DNA of 64,000 nt from Zhengitettix transpicula (GCA_037074705.1 CM073591.1:133865032-133929031); one strand, 5' to 3'. Numbered from the stretch's first letter, positions 23,184 to 36,150 are shown. The notes: generated by a model from the sequence alone, not told the origin. Numbers and translations: made by a program.

Positions 23184-23839
23184 TTACAAATTCTGAACTA
23201 TTTTATTATTCCACATTTGAAGATTTTTAAACTAAATTTCCAGTACATATACACACAGTTACGATATTTGTGATTATAAGAAATAATTTTACGTTTTTCG
23301 AGTGTAATTATGGTTTCACCAGTATATTTTCCCAAACACACGATTATGATATGCAAAAGTATAATTAATAGAATTTTTTTACAGATGAATATGACAACGC
23401 GACATTTCTCTTTAAAAATTGACAAATTTTAATATAACAATATAATTTTATTTTTTAGAAGGGATTATTAAAAGGGTTTTTGTATTTTTAACATTATAGG
23501 AAGAATTCATTTAAAACTTAAATCTACAAGGACAAAAATATATTTATTCTATAGATCCTTATAGCCAACGTAGGGCGATTACTCTAACAAGAGGAACGTT
23601 TAGACTAATTTTGTGCATAATTTAATTCATATTCTGCTTTTCATTGCCTACGTTCACTGTTGACTGAATATTGTCTTCAAATTCTCGAACGCTATATACA
23701 AGTTGAAATTCAAAATTATATTATTTCTGTCTTATTATTCAATAGCATATAGAATAAGGTGTATTTTACTGTTGAAATATTTTTCTCGTATAAACCTTAT
23801 GCTTCACCGTCTAATGTGAAAGCTTTGCGCGTTTCCGAG

Positions 23840-24260
23840 CACTCACAAACACGTTACATTAGCTTTCCAGCAAACTGCTGAAATGCGTCATTGGGAAGGG
23901 GTGGGGGAGGTGGGGGGGGGGCATGTTACCAGTTTTCTCACACCGCTGCAAATTGCATTCTGTGCGTTCCAATGTTGGCTTTCGGACAGGCCGTGGTTCG
24001 TGAACCGAACAAATATGAACGGGGAGCAGCGCAATCAGGGTTGCCAACGTACACAGCCACCGTCACACGAAGTCATCAGGTTAGCCAATCAATTATGCTC
24101 AGCCGCCGTGTGGTGTAGCACGGCATTAGGCGCCAATGTGTCTCCACAAGGTAAATACGCCTAATCGTTATTGGGAGCGCACTTGTTTGGAAACGCGCGT
24201 AGCTTCCGATAACCGAGTGCAATTCAAAGGTCGACGCGGAAAGGTAAGACTCGCTTCGTT
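23840..24260. other. GC-rich island with long G-run
   Basis: A GC-rich island with a plus-strand G-run block at 23894-23921, ending in ten consecutive G; it fits the G-quadruplex pattern. Three overlapping plus frames of 64-93 codons and one minus frame are open and carry no recognisable domain. Confidence 0.3.
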
Positions 24261-24269
24261 ACATGACGA

Positions 24270-25060
24270 AAAAGTTAGCACCTATATGGAGGACACGATA
24301 TACATGAATTATCTAAATAGTAACATTTAGTTTAAACTGTTAAATTTTAGTAATTTTAATACATCCAGATTAATAACAATTTATACCATTATTAACTAGG
24401 AAGTTCGTCTGAGCTGATGTAGACCCTGGATCAGAGTATTATGAAAGGCCTTATATGCACCTCATTACTCACCTAGTGGACTTCAGGAGATCAAACTTCG
24501 ATATTTGACATTTTATCATAAAATAGTTCATATAAAGCAGTTCTAGACAACATTAAATTAAAGTTAATAAAATAGCCAATGTCTGTCAAAAAGCTAATCA
24601 AAATTCATGTAGCGTATTTGGAATTTAATTATAAATTAATGTACACATTACTTTAATATTTTAAAATACAATACGAGTTTAATAAAATATAGAATATTTC
24701 AATTTAAATGCTTTCACAATTCTTATATCTGGTAACGTTTCATCAAACACAGCCGATATATTGAGCTCCAATTTACTAAATTATGCCAATTAGATAAAGA
24801 AGTGCTAAATTAAATAGAACACAAAGCTTCTGCAAGTGATTCAAAAACGCAAGTGCCGTAAGAACGACACACAGAATAAAACAGGTGACGAACTCAAAAC
24901 ACAAAGGTTTTATATTTTATAATTTCAGGAAATTATGGAATGAGGGGTTTCATTTTTCTTGTAAAGGAGCGCATGATTGATATACCAGGTGTTTAAGCTT
25001 AAATCCGATGTTTTTAGTCAGCTGTTTCATAGAAAAAAATTTTTACAAAGTACCGGCCCT
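24270..25060. other. AT-rich DNA with a weak family D remnant
   Basis: AT-rich. Bases 24805-24900 resemble the family D repeat (ACACAAAGCTTCTGCAA, then CGACACAC and GGTGACGAACTC) but are too diverged for a firm call. The stretch just before 25066 should hold the 3' end of the mariner element; no clear terminal inverted repeat is seen. Confidence 0.3.
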
Positions 25061-25065
25061 CGCTA

Positions 25066-25870
25066 GCTAATAATTTTTTTTTAATCTCTCAGGAAATTTG
25101 TGGATATCACGCCAAAAAATGTCTTTCTTTTTCAAGGCAAATCGCTCATTAAGCCATTCTCGGACGTCTTCGTAAAAATCGAAGTTTTTCTCAGCTAGCG
25201 TATGGTTAATCGACGAAAACAGGTGGTAATTGGAAAGGGTCTGGTCAATCAGCGGCATGGAGTAGCACCTCCCAGTTGAGTGTTTCCAAGTAGATTCAGA
25301 CCATTGTTGACGCGTGCGATGGTGCGTTGTCGTGGAGGAGAATCAGATTGACATGCCTTTGCTGACAATCCGACCTTTTCTTCACGAAGAACACGGTGCA
25401 ATTTGTTGGTGGTTGCGGGGGGTGTTGACAGTTTCATCAGGTTTCTACAGTTCATAGTAGATGATTGCCTGCTGATCCCATTAAACGAAGAACATCGACT
25501 TCCGGCCGAAGCGATTTGGTCTTGCGGACGATGTTGATGGTTGACCGGGATCAACCCACGAAATATTCCCGAAATATATCCAATTTTTATCGCCAGTCAC
25601 AATCCGATGCAGGAACGACTTTTATTTTGGTTTTAGAATGTGTTTCGACGTCGCTCCACCTGTCTATCATTCAATTCATGCTGCACCCATTTTCCGATCC
25701 TTTGATCCTTTAACATGGTTGAATGTAGGCGCATGGAAATTTCTGGTTGAGTAACACCCAATTGCTCGGAAAGCATTTTTTTTTGCAATCGGGTATCGCC
25801 CTCGTCCAAAAGAGCCTGAAATTGATGGCCTTTACCCTTCCTGGGTCAATTTTTGTGTAGAGTACATTTT
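25066..25870 (-). pseudogene. Decayed mariner transposase
   Basis: Reading the minus strand across frames gives most of a mariner-family transposase, the DDE enzyme that cuts and pastes mariner DNA at TA sites. In order: a helix-turn-helix part with QALLDEGDTRLQKKMLSEQL; VTGDKNW at about 25580-25600 with the first catalytic Asp; WVDPGQPST; a YYEL..PDETVN segment; LLHDNAPSH at 25314-25337 with the second Asp; and IDQTLSNYHLF with the third Asp near 25245, then the C-terminal YEDVREWLNERF...IHKFPERL. The three Asp codons survive, but frameshifts and stops break the frame at least three times. The N-terminal ~80 residues are missing, and the break lies close to the LTR-like element that starts at 25898. 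It is a dead, 5'-truncated copy. Confidence 0.9.
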
Positions 25871-25897
25871 AAGTACAGTATATAATCATATATATAT

Positions 25898-26872
25898 TGT
25901 AATACCAATTAAAGAGGCCATTAATTGTTTTAATATAATTGGATTGTTAGCGACACGAGTTTTGAAAGTAACAATCACGGCTCTTTGTCGGCTAATGTTG
26001 CCGGGAAATGCGCGCGAGGAGGAAGTTAGTCTGCGTCGAGAACTGAAACGTTAAAGGAGTCCGGCGAACATTACGGGAGAATGTGGATGCTGATCTAAAA
26101 GTATGAATAGCGCGATCCAAGAAGTCCAACTGCAAGATCTATTAGTTTACATAAAACGCGAGTAAACAGTTTTGACGGAGAGACTCAAATAATAGTCGCA
26201 AAGTTGGAAGCAAAAGGTTTTACTTCACACAGACTGAACTAAATTTCGCATATAGGCATCAAGGAGACCTATGTCCGAGGGCTGACTGAAGGGCGGCTGA
26301 TCCAAAGTTCCAGGTGGCAGAGAACGAGAACATCGACAGTGTGTAATAAAAATTTAATGTGTAGAATCAGTGAATAATGGCCTTTTTAGTGAGTGTTGTC
26401 CTCAAGCTACAAGAATCAGATCTGGTTCCAGAAAGACATTGGTGAGTACTAAGCAATTATTTAAAATCTGTAAACGAGGATTAAAGGTAGAAGTCAGATT
26501 TCGTTTGTTTTTCTTTTCATTTAGTTTCTTTCATTTCGTTTAGTTTCATATTGTATTAAGTTAGCTTCAATGAGTTTGAATTGTTAATGTTAGTTTATTA
26601 AATTGGATTGTTCTTACTAACAAACCCACTAATGGCCCTGAGATAAAGAGAATTTCGACGTATTTGATCGTAAAATATTTAAGTTGTATTTTTCCTAGAA
26701 CGCCACGAATGTCAAAAATGAAATAAAATATTTGTTTGTTAACTTGATGAAATTCGGCGTATATAGTAGGGATTACAATTATTACTTTTAAAGAATAAAT
26801 TTTGAAATCTTAATAATTTTGTTAATTAATTCTTTTAATTAAGACCACCTTTTAATTATTACAATATACATA

Positions 26873-26873
<1 letters not shown>
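25898..26873 (+). mobile_element. Solo LTR-like element, family A copy 3
   Basis: A 976-bp copy starts TGTAATACC and ends TATTACA, flanked by ATAT on both sides. It is closest to copy 1, sharing GAGGCCATTAATTG, TGTAGAATCAGTGA..AATGGCCTTTTTAGTGA, and a splice-donor-like GTGAGT at the position of GTAAGT in copy 1. It lies about 28 bp from the truncated end of the mariner pseudogene, but no missing mariner sequence reappears on its far side, so it did not simply split that element. Confidence 0.7.
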
Positions 26874-26905
<32 letters not shown>

Positions 26906-26906
26906 G
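26874..26906. repeat. TA-rich microsatellite
   Basis: A run of TA units interrupted by CA (ATATACATATATA...) directly follows LTR-like copy 3 and continues its ATAT flank. Confidence 0.8.
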
Positions 26907-27029
26907 AAGATATGTTGTTAGACCAAGTGAAATTTATTGAAAAGAATGATAGTGATTGTATATATTTTTGTGAACATCACTGCAACCTTAGAACTACATT
27001 TTCTAAAGTAGTACTGAAGGCTTTCACCA

Positions 27030-27600
27030 GTACGTAATTGTTAATGCATTTCAAACGCGTCGCAAATTTGGCTCCGCGTTTTACCCCAAAAGCTATACCT
27101 TCGCTGATACAGGATAACGGAGAGAACGCAGGAAAAATGATATTTTGGCGTACGCTTTACTTGTCAGCTTTTATGTAAAGTGTGTGGTGATTGGTCTAGC
27201 CCGGTTGTTTGAACATGTAAGGTGAGCGACCCTGTGCCGAAGTGTTCAGCGAAGCCTGGTACGACCTAATTGGCCGCTCCGCAGTCATTGACTTGCTAAA
27301 TTCGCTGATTGTGTTGCCACGGCCCATCACTGTATTTTGATTCCCCCCTGCTACCTCGTTTATGTTTATCTGTCATCCGCAACCGAGCGTACTCTCCAGC
27401 TGCCCCTACCTGCGTTTCCCACTCAGCTGCAACGCACTCCAGCGTCGAGGAAAGCCGCGCCGCGACGCTTTACAGGCGGTCACTGATGAGGGTCCTCGAG
27501 ACAATACGTATGAAAACATTTCGTTTTACATTATTTCAGCAACGTCAAAGATCTTACATTTATAAACCCACCTCGTTTTCAAAACACTTGTCCTGAAGCT
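27030..27600. other. GC-richer unique island
   Basis: A balanced to GC-rich unique island. Plus frames of 95 codons (27309-27596) and 67 codons overlap each other and show no domain. The segment CTGATGAGGGTCC at about 27483 looks like the start of a hammerhead-like motif, but GAAAC does not follow the hairpin, so it is not called. Confidence 0.25.
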
Positions 27601-29880
27601 AAAAAAATAAGACTGACCGCAGAAAATAAGTGAGGCAACAGAATTTTGTGGGATACGATTCAAATCTAGTAACATAGACTGAAACATAAATTAAAAAATC
27701 CGGCTTTTCCATTATATAATGAGACTTTCTTACTTGTTGAGTTATTTGCAACGACCAGAGGCTTTATAATATTCGTTTGGGTGGAATATTACCATTCATT
27801 TGGATATGTGTTAAATGAATCAAGAATAATGCGAATCAAGAAAAAATTATTTAAGCTAAAGTGACGTAGAAAAAGCGACGGTTTAATTTCCAGAATTTTA
27901 CGAATCAATAACAGACGCTAAATGGCCGGTAGTTACTATTTCGCGTAATCTTGGCATTTATCTTCTAGCTGAAAAATAGGTCTATACTTTGACGTTGTGT
28001 TTATTTCGACAAGATTTTGCTGAAATATGAAAATGTAGTGGTTGTGGCAACGCCCAATAGTCAAAGCCTGATTTAGTCCCTCAAAGACGAAGTAGGAGTT
28101 AATTAATATAGAGGAGCTCTTTATGTAACATATTTCTGTGGAGATTTACGCGAGACTAGTTAGTGGTGGCATGGTAATTTTGTGAGATAGAATTAGAGAA
28201 GAGAAGAAGTGTAGATTGAGAAAGAAGAGAATACTGGAAGTGAAAAGGCGGACAGATTTATAATCAAGGCGAAGTATGAACAATGACAATATTCATAAAA
28301 ATGAATTTCACTCAGGTATTATGTGTGCTTCAAAATTTAATGCATTTTAACATTGATAGGTTTTTAGCCTGCCAGTAAATAGAAAAAATTCGTGACGTCA
28401 CGAGAAAGCGGGGATGCACTCGCCACGAAACCTGCGTAAAAGTTCGGGAACGTGTACGATGCTGATACGTATTACGCAGTATGGAATGTAAATTCGTCAA
28501 AGACGACTTTTACGGAATTAACGACCACGTATCTCACCTACATACATCATTGTATTTCTAAATAAGGCTAAAAATATATTAATGATTCGAACTGAACTGG
28601 AAAAGTCTCCATTTTTAACGGGATACTTAGCGTTTAAACGCTTTAAATATATTTGACGTTGCCACCATTAAAATATCAAAATATATTTAATTATGATTGC
28701 AGTGTTCTAGCTGAATGCAACTAATAAATAATATGTTTTAAATGAAACAAATTATAAAGTTTGATCCCAATTCCCATATATGTTTAATGGTGAGTCTGCG
28801 AAAGAACGAGTTTACTGCGTGAATTTTGTGAGTAATCTCCGACATTTATTAAGTTAAAAAAATCAACGAGAATGAAAAATAAAACCAGCAAACTCTTGAG
28901 CAAAATATATTTTAAATTATAAGTTATAAACCCATATTTCCAGCACGAAAAACAAAAATACACTCTAGATAAGAAAGAATAAAATAATATTTTTATTAGA
29001 TTTAATACTGTATTGTATTGAACAATTTATTGCTAATTTTATTTGATACTTAATAATAGTCGATATCGTAATTCTATTCGTTTCAAATAACGGATACAGA
29101 TGGTTCAAGAATAATAATTTTACGAAAACAGAATCATTTTATAATAAAAATACGATAAAAAAATTAAATTGTTTTACCGTAAATTTGAAACTCGTTTGTT
29201 GAAGATGAGCGGAGAAACAATTCTATCAACGCACACGTCTTGTGTTATTAAAGAAAATGTATTTACACACTTACAACCTATATCTGTACAGAGTATATGG
29301 AACGGTTCCTGTAAGGTATTATAAACGTGTTAGGGAAAACACCCATTCATATTTCTCCCTTCTAACAGTACTGTATTTTCGTTTTATCGAAAGTTTTTAG
29401 GACTTGATATGTACATTCGTCGAGTAGAAAGAACAGTAATATATAATTACTATATTGTTGAGTTTTATGGTCAATAATTTGATTGTTTTAGATGTCGGAT
29501 ATTCGTTGCTTTATTTCTTTCTCGAAAGGAATCCTGAGGTGTCAGCGCAGAGTTTGATTGGTGACATACCATGGAGCGCCCATAATTGACAACACTCACA
29601 ATATAATATAAATGAATTTATTTTGCGATTATATCGTTAATTTTTCCCTACTTTGAATAAATGTAGACTAAAAATTAATAAATACGCGTGTAATCTTCAA
29701 CTCAAATATAATTAAGGTGAATGGGGAAACAATTCTAAAATATTTGTTCTTTCACCATTTTTACGTTGTGGCAATTCAGTCTTAATTTCCAGCAATTCAG
29801 TTGATTTGTTTTGGTCATATCTGTTAACACTTTATTCCAATTTCACAGTTGGAGTGAGATTGTTTTCGTGCGAAGCTCGA
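27600..29880. other. AT-rich DNA without recognisable feature
   Basis: There are no frames above 60 codons and no repeat shared with other parts of the window was found. Confidence 0.5.
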
Positions 29881-30315
29881 CATTAGGCAGGGGGATGAGT
29901 AGTTTTCCTCTGATGCCGCTATTTAATTCCTCCCTTTTTCCGTGCAATGCTAATGGCAGCAAATTTACTCCATTCTTCGCGATTGCTTAATTTTTACTTC
30001 TTGGAGGCCGTTGCTACCCAACAACCTTAGCCTATTTACGCCTTGCTAATATGCATAATAATCTCATAATCGCGGTGCGTCTCTTTAATTTTTAACTTGA
30101 CTTTTTCCCTGTTACGTAAGGGCCCGCAGCATAAATTAACGATTAAACGAAGACTGCTCGGCGATAGCTACCGGCCTTATGCAAATCCCTTGTTGAGCTT
30201 TCAAAGGAGGGAAGAAAGACATACCGATGCAAATAGCTGGCCAAGAAACAGTCCTCGATGGAGGGTTGCGGACCTCACAGGAACCCTCCAACTAAAGAAT
30301 TTCATAATCAGATGC
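29880..30315. other. GC-richer unique island
   Basis: A moderately GC-rich island. A 74-codon plus frame at 30097-30321 has no recognisable domain. The pyrimidine-rich text and AT-rich borders match the other islands. Confidence 0.2.
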
Positions 30316-33300
30316 TTATAGAACATGCTCTGAGATTCACAAGCATTGTGTGTTTATAAAACTATAATACAATTTATTGATTTTATATTTCCCGCAGAAA
30401 TGCAGTTAACATGAATGCCAAAAATAAGGAATGTTTTCAACATAATACACTAATTCTAGGATTATGTTGGTAGCTCATAATAAACAACGTAAACGTAAAT
30501 TTCTCGTGTTTATTCCCTGTTTCACTACTTGGGTAGATGTTAAAAAATGAATATCAATTGTTAATAATTAATATTAATAATAATATGATAACTAACGACA
30601 ATGAGTGACAAATTCGACGGGAATCGATGTAAGATTTTCTACTGGAAACTCCATCGTATGGAAATTGAAGATGAATTATCATTTCTTTAATTACTAATTA
30701 CTGTCATATTAATCCCTTTAACGTAGTTTTAAGTCATATATTTTTTTGTTAAGTTCAATGTTTGTTTTTTATTCTTTGTATTTGCAATAATTATTCTTTT
30801 CATGTATTATGACGTATCCTATTTCCTCGACCGAGGACTAATGGAATGAATAATAAATCTAAACCTAAATTATGTTGATGTCATGGTATAAAAATTCGAT
30901 ATTATAATTTTATTATTTTAGCAGACTATATGATTTCCATTTTACTCTTTCCACGTGCTTGTAAAAAATATAGGAATAATAATCCAAAAAATTACATTTT
31001 CCAAGACGTTAAATTTTCATCGTGTATAAAAATAATTTTCCTTCGTCATTTTGTATTCAAAAACTTTCTTACTGAACAATGAAATAACTTAACTATCACA
31101 TAATTTACAACTAAACTTATTTCTCGCTTTTTCCGACAGTCTGGATTTAAGATTGTTGATAATTTGTTCGCGGTATTTTATGCTAAAAACCGAAGCATTT
31201 AACTTGAAAAAGTTTAGTGTAAATTTTCAAACTGATAACCTGTTTCTATGAATAATAATAATATGTATAAAAAATTTGAATCCCGTGATCGTGCAGCTCA
31301 TCCTTATTCGTCTTATTCCTCTTCCCAAGACGGCGATTATTTTGTTTCAGCACTTCGCCCACGTTTCAGCGGGCATTAACTCATTGAAAGCCCTGAACTG
31401 CTGTGAAAGAGGTGCGGCGAAGAGTTGACGATTTTAATACAACACGGCAAATTGAGTGGAATTCTCCCCCAATTTACCCCAACCCCTCGTTCATTTCAAT
31501 CAATTTCTTTCACATCTTAATAATGTATTGCGACAGAACTAATTCTTTCGGTAAACGCTCTAACTAAGGCTTAGAGTTGATGGAGTTCTAAATGAAATAG
31601 GGGCTTATTTGTAAATAATTTAAACATAAATCGCCGAGTCTTGAATAGTCTCCTCAGAATTTTACAGTAAACAGAGGTGGGAAAACGTTTAATTTATTTT
31701 TACTATACATGTGCTTGTATATGATATGATAATTTTTACATGATGGAACGGTATATAACATATATGTATGTAACATATATTTTAACAAGATGTCCTTAAT
31801 ATTAATACGTCAATTTAATTGTCTTTGCTTACGACCACGGATTTTTTCTAAATTAATTTTAAAAAAAATTCTGTAATTTTTTTCCTCATATTTAGGTAGA
31901 ATCACCAAAATATTATATACTTTACGGGACACCTGTAAATTTAAACCGCGAAATTTGGGCTGTGAATTTTAGGTTTAATAAACGATATAATAAATATTCT
32001 AAAATTTATTTAGAAAATATGTGTCTAGAAGTACCACTGATATGACAGTCACATGTTACATAATAGCGATCTAAACACTGAAGTGCTTATTATATGCGGT
32101 TGTGAATTTTAGAAGCTCCTTAAAATCGTGAATCGATCAAAAGTTTTTCACACGGGAAACAGTTTACAAAAATTAATCCAAACGCGCCGTAAACCAAAAA
32201 CAGATAATAAATAAACAAAATAAATTAATTATTGATTAAATTTTGTTCGTTAGATATTAATAAAATGTTTTCACCACAAATAAAACAAATTAATTACTGA
32301 TAAATAATTTTCATCCGTTAGATATTAACAAACTGTGGTATTCACCACTAATAAAATAAACATAGTAACTCCACAGAAAGGAAAAAATACAGCTGAAAAA
32401 GATAATTTTCAAAGGCAGATGAGCAACGTAAAGATGCAAGGACAGACTAGTATAAAATAATTTTACGGTAAAAGAAGGATGTAATAAAAGAGTAGAGACT
32501 GATAAAAGAATGGAGATAGAAGTAGTAAAAACAAATAAGGCTGGCTATACAGAAAGGAATAAACTATGAAACATTGACGCAAATCCACAAACTGACCCCA
32601 AAAATTATAAGTATATTTAAGACTAACGGGTTTGCCGAAAATAATTTTTCCACTAGGGAAATGATAAAATCAAAACAGCAGTTCATAAGGTTAAGAATAA
32701 AATTCCGTAACAATGTCGTATAACAGATACCATAGAAAAATGGTATTATTTAACACAAATATAAGAATTCGAATACAGAATCCTAAAAATAACTGGAAGT
32801 AAATACAAACACTGCGTAATATCTTCATGCAAAAAAGAAAAAACGTAATATTGACCACCATAAAGCTAGAGTATTACATTAAAAAGACATGTCACAAAAA
32901 ATAAAAATCATTGAAGGTATGCGCGAGAATATAGTCACGAAACGGGTGACATCGCCAATATTATACAGGAAATCAACAAGTAAATATACAGATAATAGAC
33001 TATATCTGCCCATCGCGCTGTTGATTTTAGTCAGAAGAATTCGATTATATGGAGGGATGAATGCGACCAACACGACATGTGAGTATGGATTAGGCAGTGC
33101 GATGTAATACGATGACAAGGTAGCACGTCATGTAGACAATGCAAAGTGGAGTAAGTTATATATCCCATGTTCAGGTTAAAATAACAGGTTCTATTGCTTC
33201 TGAAATATAATCGTGTAATACTCGAACAATTGTTTCGAAAGTTCCTGTACGACAATATCGTGAAAGGATATATTATTTTCATTGAGGCTGTAAATAAAGA

Positions 33301-33570
33301 GGTTTTAGTCAGAGAGCGTAGTATAATTCATAAGAAGCAAACAACTGAAAGTTTAGAAACCAAATATTTTGCCATTCCTTTTATATAAGTCCAATATCGG
33401 TTCTATGTCTCATTATAAGGGTACTAATGCAAAAGAATCCATTTTTAGTTCCAACATCTATTTTAGAAAACGAATATTAATGTGTGTTACATCACGACCA
33501 AAGAAAATACAGCAGACTTTTGAGTCCGGTGCTTGGAATAATTTATGCGAGAGAAATTTTATTCCAATTT
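30315..33570. other. AT-rich DNA, one small GC-richer block
   Basis: Mostly AT-rich. A GC-richer block at about 31290-31500 has no open frame. Around 32880-33390 several 60-83 codon frames overlap on both strands. One plus frame ends RRIRLYGGMNATN, faintly like the C-terminal tail of non-LTR retrotransposon proteins, but too little matches to call it. Confidence 0.35.
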
Positions 33571-34400
33571 AAAGTTTGCGCGTAATGCGAATACAAGGGG
33601 CCTTAATGGCCTGCCTCGGCATAAATCTCTGGGGGCGGAATTGCTGGCGTCCCATCAAGGGTAGCTGCAGGTGAGCGCTTTCCAATGGTGCGATGAATTT
33701 TAAATTGCGCCATCAGGTGGCAGCAGGAACGACGAGAGCAGCTTTGGAACTTTTATTAATTCGTACTGTACGTAATAACTTCAAGTTACCCTACAACACT
33801 CGGCAACAATAGGATCCTACGTTTAGTTCAATGGATTTTAATTGGACTTTTATTATCTCACCCAGCAACACAACGATGTCTGCCATCCATTAGCTTCGCG
33901 TGTATGAATGCATTAATGCCTCGCAATTAAACAAGTTGCATAATTTTAGATCATCTGTATCCGAAGATTTGACTATCGACGGTCGGTATCAAGAAGTGAA
34001 TTAATCGAACCATGTCGATTTAACGAAACACAGATAAACACGGGTGAAAAGTCAGGACTCCGAAGGTAAATCCAATCTGATCGGCGTGGTGCCTCGGCCC
34101 AAACGGCAGTTGCGTTTCTTTTGTTGATTTTCGCCCCAACCCCTCTCGCAGTCTCTTCCCTCTGTCCGTAGCGAGAACAAAAGAGCGTCAGAGTTTCTCT
34201 TTCGGAAACAAAGAGACGCTGCGGGTGCGAATTAAAAATAATTTACGTTACGCACCGGAGAAAGAGAAATAAAAAAAATACGGCGCCGACTCTTTGTTTG
34301 GTTATCGGAAGTGCCAGCAGGTGTTCTGTCGGACTGGAGGCGCAGATTGCTGTCTGTAAACAGCAGAAAGCGACACTTGATGGCGATATTTGTTAGTTAA
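33570..34400. other. Long GC-richer unique island
   Basis: The longest low-AT unique island of the window, with no open frame above 60 codons, which argues against a coding exon. It holds three CAGGTG E-box sequences (about 33670, 33715 and 34318) and a GGCGCC-containing block. High complexity without coding potential makes it one of the better conserved-non-coding candidates here. Confidence 0.3.
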
Positions 34401-34689
34401 AGACTGTCAAAGAAGTCTTTCCCATATGTGGATCAAGCATTGATTATATATAATACAGGAATCTACTTGAATTTTTTCCAAACAATTATTGAGATTGTAA
34501 TCGCTCAGACAGGAAGAAAATTAATCTAAAAAGCTGCTTCTTTGTCTTTAATATCATAATGAATTTTATTTTCACATCAATGTGAAGATTTTTTTAAAAA
34601 GAAAATAGAACTAAAAAGCCTTCCAGATTTTTGGTATTTATGAAAACTGTTGCACCCGTATACCATGCGGTGTTTTAGAATTCAGGAGA

Positions 34690-34973
34690 CAGTAGCCATA
34701 ATTTTTTTTGGGTGTAGACAGGCTATGAATAGGTTAATCCACATAGTGGCAACTCCCCTCTTATAGCATAGGAAAGGGATTTGAAAGGGGGGATGTTGAA
34801 GGGTAGAGGAAGGTAGCCAAGAGTTAACTAGGGCCCCCGGGCTATATTTTAAGGATCCTACCCGGAATTCGCCTAAAGAAATGCAAAACAAACCCTAGAA
34901 AAAACCTGCATCAGGTAGGTCGGGCATTGGGTACTTGCCCCCCGCCCTTCCGGTAGCGGGAGAGGAGTTTGCT
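34690..34973 (+). repeat. Family C repeat, copy 1, truncated
   Basis: This aligns with the first two-thirds of the 58115-58567 copy: the GCAACTCCCCT start, GCATAGGAAAGGGATTTGAA, CTAGGGCCCCCGGGCTAT, AAGGATCCTACCC, AAACCTGCATCAGGTAGGTC and GCGGGAGAGGAGTTTGCT. It stops exactly there, so the 3' third is missing. GC content is much higher than the flanks. The family is not recognised, and no terminal repeats or target duplications are evident. Confidence 0.8.
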
Positions 34974-35404
34974 AAGTTGCGGTTCTGGTTTAGTAGTTTG
35001 GTGACAATTATATAATCAGGTTATCCATTATGTATAATAGAGGAAATTATGATATACGAATACGGGAGAAACAAGTCCATCGTTTCGAACAGCCAAATTC
35101 TCTGTTCGTTAAATGGAAAAAATGATTAAGAAAGTACTACAGAAATAAAGCTACTCCAGATAATCGTATTCAACGCCTTCGCATCTCTTAGAACTCTAAG
35201 GTTACCGGGTCGGAATTTTCCAATAATGTTCTGTTGTTAACTTATTACAAAATTATGAAGTGCAACTACTTTAGAACGTCCATGAATCTCCATGAATGAA
35301 ATTCAGAAATGAATATTATGCTGCCTTTTCTTGGAACCTCCGCAAGTTCACAAGTACGAAAAACAAATTTGGTATAGATGAATTCCATGAGTATGAATAT
35401 AATT

Positions 35405-36150
35405 ATTTGTTGTTGTTGTGGTACTTAGTCCACAGACAGGATTGAGTTATCTTTCCATGTTACTCGATCATGAGCTAATCTTTTCATCCCTGCAGCCCAC
35501 ATCCACCATGGTTCGTCCAACATAATCTAACCTTGGTCTTCTTCTTCTATTTCTTCCCCACACAGTCCCCTCTAAAACTAATTTAACAAGCCCTTCGTGC
35601 CTCAAAATGTGGCCTACTAGCCTACCCCTTCTTTTATTTAGTGTCTTCTATAAGTCTATCTCTTCGCCAAATCTATTCTAGATTTCTGATTTTGACTTGA
35701 TCAACCCATCTTACATTCAGAATTCTTCAGCAATATTCCAAAGACTTCTATTCTTTATTTTTAAACACTTTCGATTATCGGATTTATTTTCGATGTAGGT
35801 AAATTTCTCATTTTTCCTTCCTTGGGCTATTCGCCTTTTTATATCAACTTTGCTTCTGCCGTCATCAATGGTTATTCTACTGCCTAAATAGCAAAATTCA
35901 TCTACTTCCGTCAAAGTGTCATATCCAAAATCTGATACCCGTTGCATCACGTATTCTTTGGAATACTCTCCATTACTTTAATTTTGTTTTTATTAATGCT
36001 CATATTATAGTCGGTTTTTGAAGACACTGTTCATGCTGATCAGGTGAAATTACAATATGGTCAGCAAACCTTAATGCCGTTATTTCTTCTAATCGAATTA
36101 CGACTCATTTTCCAAACTTCTCTTCAACTTCCTTCATTGCTTGTTAAATA
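35405..36150 (-). pseudogene. Non-LTR retrotransposon reverse transcriptase, 3' remnant
   Basis: On the minus strand this is the last part of a non-LTR retrotransposon ORF2, which copies the element's RNA at a nicked target. EEITALRFADH at about 36050-36085 is the catalytic FADD box of palm motif C with its second Asp changed to His, so it is inactive even apart from frameshifts. Downstream are FCYLGSRITID and DIKRRIAQ (about 35780-35895), the usual thumb-region text of this group. A basic RRRRPRL tail follows near 35550, and then a short (CAA)n end at about 35405. Stops and at least one frameshift separate these blocks. The clade cannot be fixed from this. Confidence 0.85.

Noticed and set aside
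24720..24745. AACGTTTCATCAAAC as a hammerhead-like remnant (minus TTTGATGAAACGTT)
   Set aside because: It lacks any hairpin between the two core boxes and lies outside the defined repeats.
27483..27520. CTGATGAGGGTCC followed by GAC and GAAAAC, resembling a hammerhead core
   Set aside because: GAAAC does not follow the hairpin directly (nine bases intervene), and the site lies in a unique island with no inverted-repeat element.
32380..33120. Possible non-LTR retrotransposon tail on the plus strand (RRIRLYGGMN-like text)
   Set aside because: Only one short string is suggestive and frames are broken throughout; not enough to name it.
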